DNA of 7,815 bases, from assembly GCA_013329565.1 (NCBI GenBank), contig DUJZ01000115.1, forward strand, positions 2,552-10,366, given 5' to 3'. The translations under genes were made by a program, and so were the position numbers. Under the pieces are notes generated by a model, which searched no databases, had not been told where the DNA came from, and was given only the letters and a program-made list of their open reading frames with translations. This DNA comes from Methanomassiliicoccales archaeon. GTDB lineage: Archaea > Thermoplasmatota > Thermoplasmata > Methanomassiliicoccales > UBA472. Positions 1-5,971 of the stretch are shown one piece after another. Every line of letters begins with the position of its first letter. Position 1 is the stretch's first letter.

Positions 1-462
1 ATAAAATTGCCGATACACGTCCACCGCACCATGCACGGGGCTATGACCCGCAACCTGGACCACGGCATCAACATGAAGGTGTTCGCCACCCTGGCCAGGA
101 TGGTCGGCGGCGACGCCCTGCACGTCGGAACGTTCGGCGTGGGCAAGATGAAGGGGGCGGCGCACGAGGACCTGGCCAACCGGGACATGTGCTTGACGAA
201 CGAGCTTCCGTACAAGAGGGTCATGCCCGTCGCCTCCGGCGGCGTGCACCCGGGAATGATCAAGAAGTTGGTGGAGATGGCCGGAACGGAACTGCAGATC
301 CAGGCCGGGGGAGGCGTCTCCGGACACCCCGGCGGGGTGCGCGGAGGCGCCCGGGCAATGGTCCAGGCGGTGGACGCCGCGGCTGCTGGCGTTCCGCTGG
401 ACGTTTACGCCAAGGACCACGCCGAGCTGGCTGCGGCCATTGAAAAGTGGGGATCGGCATGA
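1..462 (+). CDS. rbcL: RuBisCO large subunit, archaeal form III type (C-terminal 153 residues, 5' end outside window)
   Basis: The protein carboxylates ribulose-1,5-bisphosphate to two 3-phosphoglycerates. In archaea lacking a Calvin cycle it works in AMP and nucleoside breakdown. The reading frame is open from base 1, so the N-terminal part, including the carbamylated lysine, lies outside the window. Visible active-site elements, in order, are: the IHVHRTMH segment with the catalytic HxHR histidine and arginine; GGDALHVGT with the conserved phosphate-binding His; loop 6 GVGKMKG with the mobile lysine; VASGGVHPG with the conserved serine; and the phosphate-binding glycine run AGGGVSGHPGG. The tail pattern GARA, then PLDVYAK, then EKWG is typical of form III enzymes rather than plant or bacterial forms. 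The stop overlaps the next gene's start (ATGA), so the two are very likely co-transcribed. The family call is firm. The exact III subtype cannot be settled from this fragment. Confidence 0.93.
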   Translation: MKLPIHVHRTMHGAMTRNLDHGINMKVFATLARMVGGDALHVGTFGVGKMKGAAHEDLANRDMCLTNELPYKRVMPVASGGVHPGMIKKLVEMAGTELQIQAGGGVSGHPGGVRGGARAMVQAVDAAAAGVPLDVYAKDHAELAAAIEKWGSA

Positions 463-1979
463 AGCTAAAGGTCCGTCACATAGACATGGACACCGGCGAA
501 GTGACCGCCTTGCTTCACGATTTCGACTGCGCTGAACTTGGGCTGAGGGAAAAGGACCGCGTCAAGCTCTCTCTGAAAGGAAAGATGACCGTGGCCATCG
601 TCACCACCAGCGACACCGTGATCAAGAAGGGGGAGATCGGCCTTATGGGGACCTCGCAGGAGATCATGGAGTCCAAGGACGGGGACCTGGTGGAAGTGTC
701 CGCAGCAAGCAAGCCCGAGTCCGTGGAGTTCATCAAGAAGAAGATGAACGGGCAGGAGCTTACCACCGAGGAGATCACCACCATCATCGCGGATATCTCC
801 TCCCGTGCGCTGTCCAACATCGAGCTTTCAGCTTACGTGACGTCGTTGTACATCAACGGCATGAACATGCGGGAGACCGCTGATCTCACCAAGGCCATGG
901 TGGCCGGCGGGGAGATAATAACCTTCAGCAACGGCCCGATTTTCGATCACCACAGCATCGGCGGGTGCCCGGGGAACAAGATCACGCTGCTGATCGTTCC
1001 GATAATGGCCGCCGCAGGATACAAGATGCCCAAGACGTCATCGCGAGCGATAAGCAGCGCCGCGGGAACCTCGGACATCGTGGAGACGTTCGCCAACGTG
1101 GCCCTGACGCCGACGCAGCTCAAGGAGATCACCGAGCGCGTAGGCGGTGTGCTCGCCTGGGGCGGCTCGCTCAACCTGGCCCCCGCGGACGACCTCATCA
1201 TCAAGGCGGAATATCCGTTGGGCATAGACCCGCACGCTCAGCTGCTGGCATCCGTGATGGCCAAGAAGAAGGCGGTGGGGGCGAACTATCTGGTGATCGA
1301 TATCCCCATGGGCGAGGGCACCAAGGTCAAGACCATGGACGAGGCCAAGGCCTACGCCCGGGACTTCATTCAGTTGGGCGAGGGGCTGAACATCCGGGTG
1401 GAGTGCGCAATCACCTACGGGGGACAGCCGCTGGGACGGGCCATCGGTCCGGCCTTGGAGTCCATTGAAGCGTTGACGATCCTGGAGGGCGCCAAGGGCC
1501 CGAACAGCGTTATCGAGAAGACGCTCAGCATATGCGGAATGCTGTTCGAGATGGGCGGGGATTATCAGGGAGCCGAGAAGGCCAAGCAGATACTGGAATC
1601 CGGAAAAGCGCTCAAGAAGTTCCAGGAGATCGTGGAAGCCCAGGGCGGCAAGCCGGGCATCACCTCCAAGGACATCAAGGTCGGGCAGTACAGCGTGGAC
1701 GTCATCGCCAAGCATAGCGGGTACGTCGGCCATATTCTGAACAAGGCGCTGGTCCGGATAGCCCGCACCGCCGGCTCGCCGAAGGACAAGGGCGCCGGGC
1801 TGGTGCTGAACAAGAAGGGGGGCAACAAGGTGGACAAGGGCGAGACGCTCTTCACCATCTACTCCGAGCACGAGTGGAAGATGCAGGAGGCTCTCAAGCT
1901 GGCCATAAGGTTGGAGCCGGTGCAGATACAGGGCATGATCCTGGCCAGGGTGCCGGCCTTCTCAAGGGTCGCCCTCTGA
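459..1979 (+). CDS. deoA: AMP phosphorylase
   Basis: This enzyme phosphorolyses AMP (and related NMPs) to the free base and ribose-1,5-bisphosphate, which an isomerase converts to RuBisCO's substrate (EC 2.4.2.57 in archaea). At 506 residues it matches the archaeal family, which is longer than bacterial thymidine phosphorylase because of an N-terminal domain of about 85 residues. That domain is followed by a helical segment starting near KPESVEFIKKKM. The phosphate-binding motif DHHSIGGCPGNK begins at D163. The family signature SSRAISSAAGTSD starts at S194. WGGSLNLAPADD and ITYGGQPLG follow in the expected order. I chose ATG 459 because it begins the conserved MKLKV N-terminus and overlaps the RuBisCO stop. 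An in-frame GTG at 447 would add four unconserved residues. GGGG at 449-452 may serve as a weak ribosome site, and coupling to upstream translation is more likely. A strong hairpin follows the stop. Confidence 0.95.
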   Translation: MKLKVRHIDMDTGEVTALLHDFDCAELGLREKDRVKLSLKGKMTVAIVTTSDTVIKKGEIGLMGTSQEIMESKDGDLVEVSAASKPESVEFIKKKMNGQELTTEEITTIIADISSRALSNIELSAYVTSLYINGMNMRETADLTKAMVAGGEIITFSNGPIFDHHSIGGCPGNKITLLIVPIMAAAGYKMPKTSSRAISSAAGTSDIVETFANVALTPTQLKEITERVGGVLAWGGSLNLAPADDLIIKAEYPLGIDPHAQLLASVMAKKKAVGANYLVIDIPMGEGTKVKTMDEAKAYARDFIQLGEGLNIRVECAITYGGQPLGRAIGPALESIEALTILEGAKGPNSVIEKTLSICGMLFEMGGDYQGAEKAKQILESGKALKKFQEIVEAQGGKPGITSKDIKVGQYSVDVIAKHSGYVGHILNKALVRIARTAGSPKDKGAGLVLNKKGGNKVDKGETLFTIYSEHEWKMQEALKLAIRLEPVQIQGMILARVPAFSRVAL

Positions 1980-1989
1980 GACCTCTGTG

Positions 1990-2016
1990 TAAAAGTGGCC
2001 TGACCGGCCACTTTTA
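1990..2016. terminator. Hairpin between convergent genes, probable bidirectional terminator
   Basis: An 11-bp perfect stem pairs 1990-2000 with 2006-2016 around the loop TGACC. The A-rich foot of one arm is the T-rich foot of the other, so either strand ends its hairpin in TTTTA. It starts 11 bases after the AMP phosphorylase stop. On the minus strand the TAA stop of the convergent gene (2016-2014) lies in the stem foot. Archaeal termination relies mainly on U tracts, so the hairpin could instead protect both mRNA 3' ends. Confidence 0.6.
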
Positions 2017-2754
2017 GCTTTCCATCTCTTTCCTTTTCTGTTTTTCTATCGCTTCGGTCAGCGTGAACGCTCCTACGGCCACCTGCCTGGCCAAGGCGGA
2101 ATTGATGGTTATCGCTCCCCCGCTCTCTATGCGGCTCAACCTCTGGATGTCCCTCACCTCCCCTTGGGTGGGGGCGACCCTCGGACGCGAAGGCATGAGT
2201 TCGCCCCGGCTCTGGGCGATGGCCGCCGCGGCGTCCGGGTGCCCGGTACGCCTGGTGGTCGACGTCTCGTCGACCATCTCTATGTTTCGCGTGACGTTCC
2301 AGAGCGTGTTGATGATGCGGTCCCGGTTGGTTGGATCGCCGTGACCTACGCGCAACAGGAGCTCGTTCGTGTTGACGAAGGAGAGGAAGTCCCTGATCGC
2401 CGGCGCCACCTCCTCGGGCGAGAGCAGCGTATCGGTCAGCAGGACCTTTCCGTCGCCCAGGATGGCGATCCCGGGCCGGGGACCGGGGTCCACTCCTACG
2501 ATTATCCTATTGAAGGAACCGCCTTTTGAAAGAGCGAGCGCGGCCTTTACCGCCCAGGCCGGGTCGTCGCTGGCAATGACCTTGCGCCCGCGCAGACGTT
2601 TCCTCTCTCCCTCGGTCGTGAGCACCAGCTCCACGTTCAACGGCAAGGGGTCGGAAAAACCCAGCGAGATGAAAGGCTGGTCCTTCTCCTTGAGGAGCCG
2701 TACCGCCTCGTAGAAGAAGCGGAAGTCCTCGGTGACCACGGCCACGGCCTTCAT
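2014..2754 (-). CDS. YqgF/RuvC-like RNase H-fold protein, function unknown
   Basis: This is a 246-residue soluble protein. The middle part, about residues 84-182, has the ordered acidic motifs of the YqgF/RuvC branch of the RNase H fold: VGVDPGPRPG (D89), VGHGDP (136-141) matching the YqgF VGLP-type strand, VDETSTT (E163) matching YqgF DExxTT, and HPDAAAAI (D174) matching the final Asp-Ala-x-Ala helix. The three acidic residues suggest a metal-dependent nuclease, or a resolvase-like relative, acting on RNA or DNA. Residues 1-75 look like a small alpha/beta domain that I cannot assign. Residues 195-246 are helical, with a possible DNA-binding segment near GEVRDIQRLSRIESG. ATG 2754 is secure because an in-frame TAA lies two codons upstream. 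A TATA-like box about 27 nt upstream points to a leaderless transcript. The fold is a reasonable call. The activity is inferred and no gene name is justified. Confidence 0.7.
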   Translation of the reverse strand: MKAVAVVTEDFRFFYEAVRLLKEKDQPFISLGFSDPLPLNVELVLTTEGERKRLRGRKVIASDDPAWAVKAALALSKGGSFNRIIVGVDPGPRPGIAILGDGKVLLTDTLLSPEEVAPAIRDFLSFVNTNELLLRVGHGDPTNRDRIINTLWNVTRNIEMVDETSTTRRTGHPDAAAAIAQSRGELMPSRPRVAPTQGEVRDIQRLSRIESGGAITINSALARQVAVGAFTLTEAIEKQKRKEMES

Positions 2755-2778
2755 CGGGAGTTAACTGGAACGCGCGGC

Positions 2779-2787
2779 ATATAATCC
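2779..2787 (-). promoter_or_regulatory. TATA-like box for the YqgF-like gene
   Basis: The minus strand reads GGATTATATG here. The TTATAT core is centred about 27 bases before the ATG at 2754, the usual archaeal distance from TATA box to transcription start. No Shine-Dalgarno sequence precedes that ATG, so a leaderless mRNA is the simplest reading. Confidence 0.5.
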
Positions 2788-2826
2788 TTGGTCTTCCCGA
2801 GCGTGTTTCGTTAGGTCCGGGGATGA

Positions 2827-2834
2827 TTGCGCAA
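2827..2834. promoter_or_regulatory. Palindrome TTGCGCAA in divergent promoter region, possible operator
   Basis: This perfect 8-base palindrome sits in the 112-bp divergent spacer, five bases upstream of the TATA-like AAATAAT of the rightward gene and about 45 bases upstream of the leftward TATA box. A regulator bound here could affect the rightward promoter. Short palindromes arise by chance and no regulator gene is adjacent, so this is tentative. Confidence 0.2.
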
Positions 2835-2839
2835 CGGTG

Positions 2840-2846
2840 AAATAAT
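2840..2846 (+). promoter_or_regulatory. TATA-like box for the 170-residue hypothetical gene
   Basis: AAATAAT, preceded by GGTG, is centred about 24 bases before the GTG start at 2867. It is AT-rich in a GC-rich setting and fits a leaderless archaeal promoter. The in-frame TAA at 2843-2845, inside this box, also limits how far upstream translation could start. Confidence 0.4.
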
Positions 2847-2866
2847 CGAGGCTGGAATGGCAGGGC

Positions 2867-3379
2867 GTGAACGGCAAGGACCTGTCAGACCTGGTACAGG
2901 ACAAGTGCGTCCTGGCCTGCCGCGACTTCCTGAAGGAGGAGCTCCCGGACCTGGCCATGGAACACCCTGCCAGATACCTGTCCTACCTGATCGAGAGGGA
3001 GCTTAAGGACCGGGAGATCGAAAGAGGGTTGAGCGTCCGCGAGGATTCGTCCCCCTTCCAGTGCGTGCGCCTTTCATCGGCGGGCGGGGAGTCGTTCATC
3101 GTCCTAGGGATCAACATGTCCAGGGAGCGGGTGGAGGAGGCGTTGAACGTCCTGCGCTCTTCCCTAGCGAAGGAACGCGTACTGCTCTACCTTTTCTCAT
3201 TCGAGAGCCTGGCCGATGAGGAGCTGATATCACAGGCCATGATGGAGACGGAGCTCCTGCGCATGGTTCGCGATTCGGGGATCGTGGCCTACTTCGCCAT
3301 GCTGGACCCCCGGGCGGGCATGGGAATGCTGGCCCGCATAGACGGGGACATGCGTTCGATCCAGTATCTGCCGCACTAG
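2867..3379 (+). CDS. Hypothetical protein, 170 residues
   Basis: I do not recognise this protein. It is soluble, with no signal peptide or membrane segment. The first 55 residues are charged and helix-prone, with two cysteines four apart (C14, C18). From residue 66 there is a probable strand-helix-strand region: CVRLS, then ESFIVLGINM, an acidic helix RERVEEALNVLRSSL, the strand VLLYLFSF, another helix, and a last strand region IVAYFAML. A Gly/Met-rich GMGMLARIDG patch lies near the C-terminus. Coding is supported by length, normal codon use, and a clean fit between a divergent promoter and a convergent neighbour. GTG 2867 is the only standard start codon after the in-frame TAA at 2843; the next in-frame Met is residue 31. 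No clear ribosome site is present. Its stop overlaps the stop of the convergent transporter gene. Confidence 0.75.
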   Translation: MNGKDLSDLVQDKCVLACRDFLKEELPDLAMEHPARYLSYLIERELKDREIERGLSVREDSSPFQCVRLSSAGGESFIVLGINMSRERVEEALNVLRSSLAKERVLLYLFSFESLADEELISQAMMETELLRMVRDSGIVAYFAMLDPRAGMGMLARIDGDMRSIQYLPH

Positions 3380-4650
3380 TCCTCGTCTATCCGGTCGGTC
3401 ATCTCGGGAATGCGCCTTCCCAAACCTAGGAACCCCAGGGCGGCCAGCAGGCCGAAGGAGCCGATGCCGGCCCACATGAATATCGGGTCCCCGTAGAAGA
3501 CGTCGAACAGCAGGCCGCCGAAGAACGGTCCGGCGGAGAAGCCGAAGTTGCTTACCAGCCCATACATCCCCTGGTACCGTCCCCGTTCCGACTCGGGGGA
3601 CATCTTGGCCACTAGCGTCATGGAGGACGGAGATACGATCATCTCGCCCATGGTCACTATGAACATGCACATCGCCAGGTACAGGAATCCTGGCGAGAAT
3701 AGCCAGGTCGGCACCCCCATCCCGATGTACGGTGTCAGCCCAACGATGCCGTAGCCGATGGCGTAGAGCAGGGAGCCGGCGGCCATGGCCTTGGTCATGC
3801 GCAGATGATTGATGGAACGGGAGACGGGGAACTGCATGAACACCACCATCAGCCCGTTGACCGCGTAAATGTAGCCGATCTCGGCATTGGTGATTCCGAT
3901 GATCTCGGTGGAGAACACCGCGTAGTTCGAGGCCATCTGCCCGAACATCATGAACAGCGGGATGGATATGAGGCAGAAGGCCAGGAAACGGTGGTCGTTC
4001 CTAAGCCGGCCCAGGTCACGCAGGGACAGCTTCTGGCGACGGGCGCTGGACGATATGCTCTCGGCCACGAACATGAAGACTATGATGGAAACCGTTCCCG
4101 TGGCCGCGGCGCTGATGATGAACAGGAATGGATAGGAGATCATGGACAGCAGACCGCCCAGAAGCGGTCCGAGCGTCCACCCGATGTTCCCACCTATGCG
4201 CAGCAGGCCGTACGCCTCCAGGCGCTTCTTCGGCTCCACGACGTCCGCTATGAGGGCGCTGGAGGCCGGTTCGAAGAACGACCCGGCCAGGCTGCTCAGG
4301 GAGACCATTATCGTTATCACGAAGATGTCCGCCCCGCCGGATATGACGTACGCCAATGCGAGGAACATCGTGCTGCGGGCGGCCATGGCGATGATCATGA
4401 TCTTGCGTCGGCCCATGATGTCCGCAAGTTCTCCGCCCACTATCTGGCCCAGGGCGCCGACCACTGCCGAGATGAGCAGGACCATGCCCACGATGGTCAT
4501 GGAGATGCCCAGCTCGTTGTGCAAATAGATGGACAGGAACGGCATCACCACTGAAAAGCCCAACGAGGAGATGATGCGCCCATAGAAGAGCGTCCAGACC
4601 CGGCGGTCGAAACCCTGGGTCGATCTGAACGACGGAAGCCTGATGGCCAT
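3376..4650 (-). CDS. MFS transporter, DHA1-like drug/proton antiporter type
   Basis: This is a 424-residue inner-membrane protein with about twelve hydrophobic helices in two sets of six, joined by a charged cytoplasmic loop at about residues 197-220. MFS motif A, GGELADIMGRRK (72-83), lies between helices 2 and 3, with its key Asp and Arg residues present. The helix 5 segment GNIGWTLGPLLGG (154-166) matches motif C (GxxxGPxxGG), the antiporter motif of drug/proton exporters, and SAGPFFGG in helix 11 echoes it. The second-half copy of motif A (near SRSINHLRM) is degenerate, as is common. The substrate cannot be read from sequence: a drug, a metabolite or a small peptide are all possible. ATG 4650 is favoured because an in-frame stop lies four codons upstream. 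It appears monocistronic. Confidence 0.9.
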   Translation of the reverse strand: MAIRLPSFRSTQGFDRRVWTLFYGRIISSLGFSVVMPFLSIYLHNELGISMTIVGMVLLISAVVGALGQIVGGELADIMGRRKIMIIAMAARSTMFLALAYVISGGADIFVITIMVSLSSLAGSFFEPASSALIADVVEPKKRLEAYGLLRIGGNIGWTLGPLLGGLLSMISYPFLFIISAAATGTVSIIVFMFVAESISSSARRQKLSLRDLGRLRNDHRFLAFCLISIPLFMMFGQMASNYAVFSTEIIGITNAEIGYIYAVNGLMVVFMQFPVSRSINHLRMTKAMAAGSLLYAIGYGIVGLTPYIGMGVPTWLFSPGFLYLAMCMFIVTMGEMIVSPSSMTLVAKMSPESERGRYQGMYGLVSNFGFSAGPFFGGLLFDVFYGDPIFMWAGIGSFGLLAALGFLGLGRRIPEMTDRIDED

Positions 4651-4663
4651 AATCAGCCGTTAG

Positions 4664-4698
4664 TCATGCCCAATGGCCTCATAATCATTTCTCATGCC
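4664..4698. promoter_or_regulatory. Promoter region of MFS gene with paired TCATGCC repeats
   Basis: On the minus strand an AT-rich TGATTATGA (about 4679-4687) lies roughly 33 bases before the transporter ATG and may be its TATA box, giving a leader of a few bases. It is flanked by two direct copies of TCATGCC, at 4664-4670 and 4692-4698, 28 bp apart. They could be binding sites for a regulator of the exporter. The repeats are short and the TATA match is weak. Confidence 0.25.
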
Positions 4699-4730
4699 AC
4701 TGGATAGCATGGCGTGATGCCCGCTGCAGA

Positions 4731-4742
4731 GAAGTTTTATTA
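4731..4742 (+). promoter_or_regulatory. TATA-like promoter element upstream of structured leader and RIO kinase gene
   Basis: GAAG followed by TTTTATTA resembles an archaeal BRE plus TATA box. A start about 25 bases downstream would fall near 4760-4768, giving a leader of about 135 nt before the kinase ATG or a separate small RNA. A second AT-rich stretch (about 4879-4898) lies too close to the ATG (centre about 15 bases) to act as a normal TATA box for it. Confidence 0.4.
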
Positions 4743-4753
4743 GCATCTTCGAG

Positions 4754-4855
4754 CCTGGAAACCTCGGTCGTTGGACCAGGAGGTTCCCGGATATGATGCC
4801 ACCACGCCGATCTTCAGCTGGATCCCGGGAGCCGTACCGAGGTTCTCGGGCATCC
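4754..4855 (+). other. Structured segment with two hairpins and an imperfect direct repeat; candidate leader or small RNA
   Basis: Hairpin 1 pairs 4754-4769 with 4774-4790 around loop GTTG. It has about 13 bp, including GGTC/GACC and ACCTC/GAGGT, with small bulges. Hairpin 2 pairs 4820-4830 with 4844-4855: 11 bp, one G-U pair, one bulge and a 13-base loop. GAGGTTCCCGG at 4780-4790 recurs as GAGGTTCTCGG at 4839-4849 (10 of 11 identical). As a result the left arm of hairpin 1 (AACCTCGGT, 4760-4768) can instead pair perfectly with ACCGAGGTT at 4836-4844, which would disrupt both hairpins. I see no open reading frame, tRNA fold, or paired C/D or H/ACA boxes. It may be a regulatory leader, a free RNA, or repeated sequence with no function. 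Confidence 0.3.
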
Positions 4856-4899
4856 TTCTTCGTCTCCCTATCTAACGCTCATAAAAATTCAAAAAAGAA

Positions 4900-5640
4900 A
4901 TGCCCAACGATTGGTATCTGGACGCCGGCGTAACCTGGCGTATCAGGGACAAGAACACAGACCTCCACGAGAGTGGTTATCGCGAGACGGCCCGGTCCAT
5001 ACCGGAGAACGGCCTGGCCACCGGGGTCCGGGGGACGATATCCTCTGGAAAGGAGGCCAGCGTGTACCTTGCCGAGCTCCGGGGAGCGCCTCTGGCGGTC
5101 AAAGTGTATCGGCCGTACCAGGCGCCCCACGAGGGTGGCCGGCCGATCAAGCTGAGCTCGGCGGGGTGGCTTGGCCGCGCACGAGCTCGACATGCTGCTG
5201 CAGGCCTGGAAGGGCGGAGCGCCAGTCCCTGCGCCAGCCTAGCGAGCGGAGAGAACGTGCTGACCATGAGGTACCTTGATCGGGACGGGGTCCCGAGCCG
5301 CGCCTCCAGGACCGTCCGCCCGACGATCCGGCCGAGATGCTGGAGATGGTGATCCAAGGTGTCATAGCTCCAGGCAAGGCCGGAGTGGTGCACACCGACC
5401 TGAGCCCCTATAACATACTGGTGAAGGACGGTCGGCCGTGGTTCATCGACCTGTCGGAGGCGATAAGGGTGGACCGCAGCGGCGATTCACCGTGGGTAAT
5501 ACCGAGGTGCAGAGAGCGCTGCACAGCGTATTCGCGCGTTAGACCAATACTTCGGCCGCTTCGATCTGGCAGTGGACGAGAGCATCGTGACTCAACTGAT
5601 CGAGGGGTGGGACCGATTCGGGGTCATGGGCCGAGGGTAA
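4900..5640 (+). pseudogene. RIO1-type serine/threonine kinase, interrupted by five single-base frame changes
   Basis: RIO1 kinases act in small ribosomal subunit maturation in archaea and eukaryotes. From ATG 4900 the frame gives the ATP-binding motif SSGKEASVYLAE (48-59) and lysine K68 in AVKVY. The frame then changes near 5167-5173 (one extra base; continues as AAHELDMLLQAW). It changes again near 5233-5245 (one missing; SGENVLTMRYLDRDG), near 5285-5297 (one missing; RLQDRPPDDPAEM), near 5493-5500 (one missing; NTEVQRALHSVF) and near 5534-5540 (one missing; LDQYFGRFDLAV). It ends at TAA 5638-5640 in the original frame. The catalytic loop HTDLSPYNILV (Asp codon 5397) and metal motif IDLSE (Asp 5448) are intact. 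The joined product would be about 247 residues, the normal size for an archaeal RIO1. The motifs match RIO1 better than RIO2. As written it cannot make a full protein: it is either a recent pseudogene or has sequencing errors. Confidence 0.8.
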
Positions 5641-5671
5641 ACCATTTACCGGCCGAGCGGCATCAGGGAGC

Positions 5672-5941
5672 ATGGATTATGCGTCCATGGCCTTCCTGGC
5701 CGGCGTCTATCTACTGATCAACCTGGTGGCCCTGGTCATGTTCGCCTACGACAAGATGATGGCCAGGAAGGGCGACCGGCGCATCTCCGAGAAGTCGTTG
5801 CTTCTCGTGGCGCTGTTCGGACCGTTCGGGGCCATGGCCGGAATGAGCTGGTTCAGACACAAGACCAGGAAGATGAAGTTCAAGCTGGTGCCTTTGTTCG
5901 CGGTAGTACACGTACTCCTGGCTTTCTCCTTCCTGTACTGA
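5672..5941 (+). CDS. DUF1294 family small membrane protein
   Basis: This 89-residue protein has three hydrophobic segments (about 5-25, 43-60 and 70-88). The conserved DUF1294 pattern is visible in order: an Asn in helix 1 (N17), AYDKMMARKG with the invariant Asp-Lys (D27, K28), RRISE (36-40), the glycine-rich GPFGAMAGM (50-58), and FRHKTRK (61-67). The family's function is unknown. The basic loops suggest an inner-membrane location with K/R-rich cytoplasmic turns. AGGGAG at 5665-5670 just before ATG 5672 is a usable ribosome site, one of the few in the window. It begins 31 bases after the RIO kinase stop on the same strand, so the two may share a transcript. Its stop lies 3 bases from that of the convergent dnaJ. 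Confidence 0.85.
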   Translation: MDYASMAFLAGVYLLINLVALVMFAYDKMMARKGDRRISEKSLLLVALFGPFGAMAGMSWFRHKTRKMKFKLVPLFAVVHVLLAFSFLY

Positions 5942-5971
5942 GGCTCACTTGCCTCGGCCAAAGAGCTTTTT
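5938..5971 (+). terminator. Possible terminator for the DUF1294 gene
   Basis: CTGAGGC (5938-5944) pairs with GCCTCGG (5951-5957) around loop TCACTT, with one T-G pair, and a T5 run follows at 5967-5971. It spans the stop of the DUF1294 gene and lies within the 3' end of dnaJ on the other strand. The stem is short, so this is tentative. Confidence 0.3.

Noticed and set aside
447..458. Upstream GTG start for AMP phosphorylase adding four residues
   Set aside because: The conserved N-terminus begins at ATG 459, which also forms the ATGA overlap with the RuBisCO stop. The extra residues match nothing.
1038..1871. Long minus-strand open frame of 277 codons inside AMP phosphorylase
   Set aside because: It lies wholly opposite a well-conserved gene, has no recognisable motifs, and is explained by the GC-rich codon pattern of the sense strand.
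3805..4554. Plus-strand open frame of 249 codons opposite the MFS gene
   Set aside because: Its product is low-complexity and rich in His, Asp and Glu, as expected from the reverse of hydrophobic codons. The sense strand encodes a clear transporter.
4740..4860. tRNA gene in the non-coding stretch before the RIO kinase gene
   Set aside because: A GGTTC resembling a T-arm is present, but there is no acceptor stem, D-arm or anticodon arm at the right spacing.
5165..5545. Programmed ribosomal frameshifting in the RIO kinase gene
   Set aside because: Five shifts in under 400 bases, in both directions and without slippery sites, cannot reasonably be programmed. Error or decay is more likely.
5337..5717. 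Separate 126-codon gene starting at ATG 5337
   Set aside because: Its first part is the catalytic half of the RIO kinase in a shifted frame. Its tail, after about 5496, is out-of-frame sequence overlapping the DUF1294 start.
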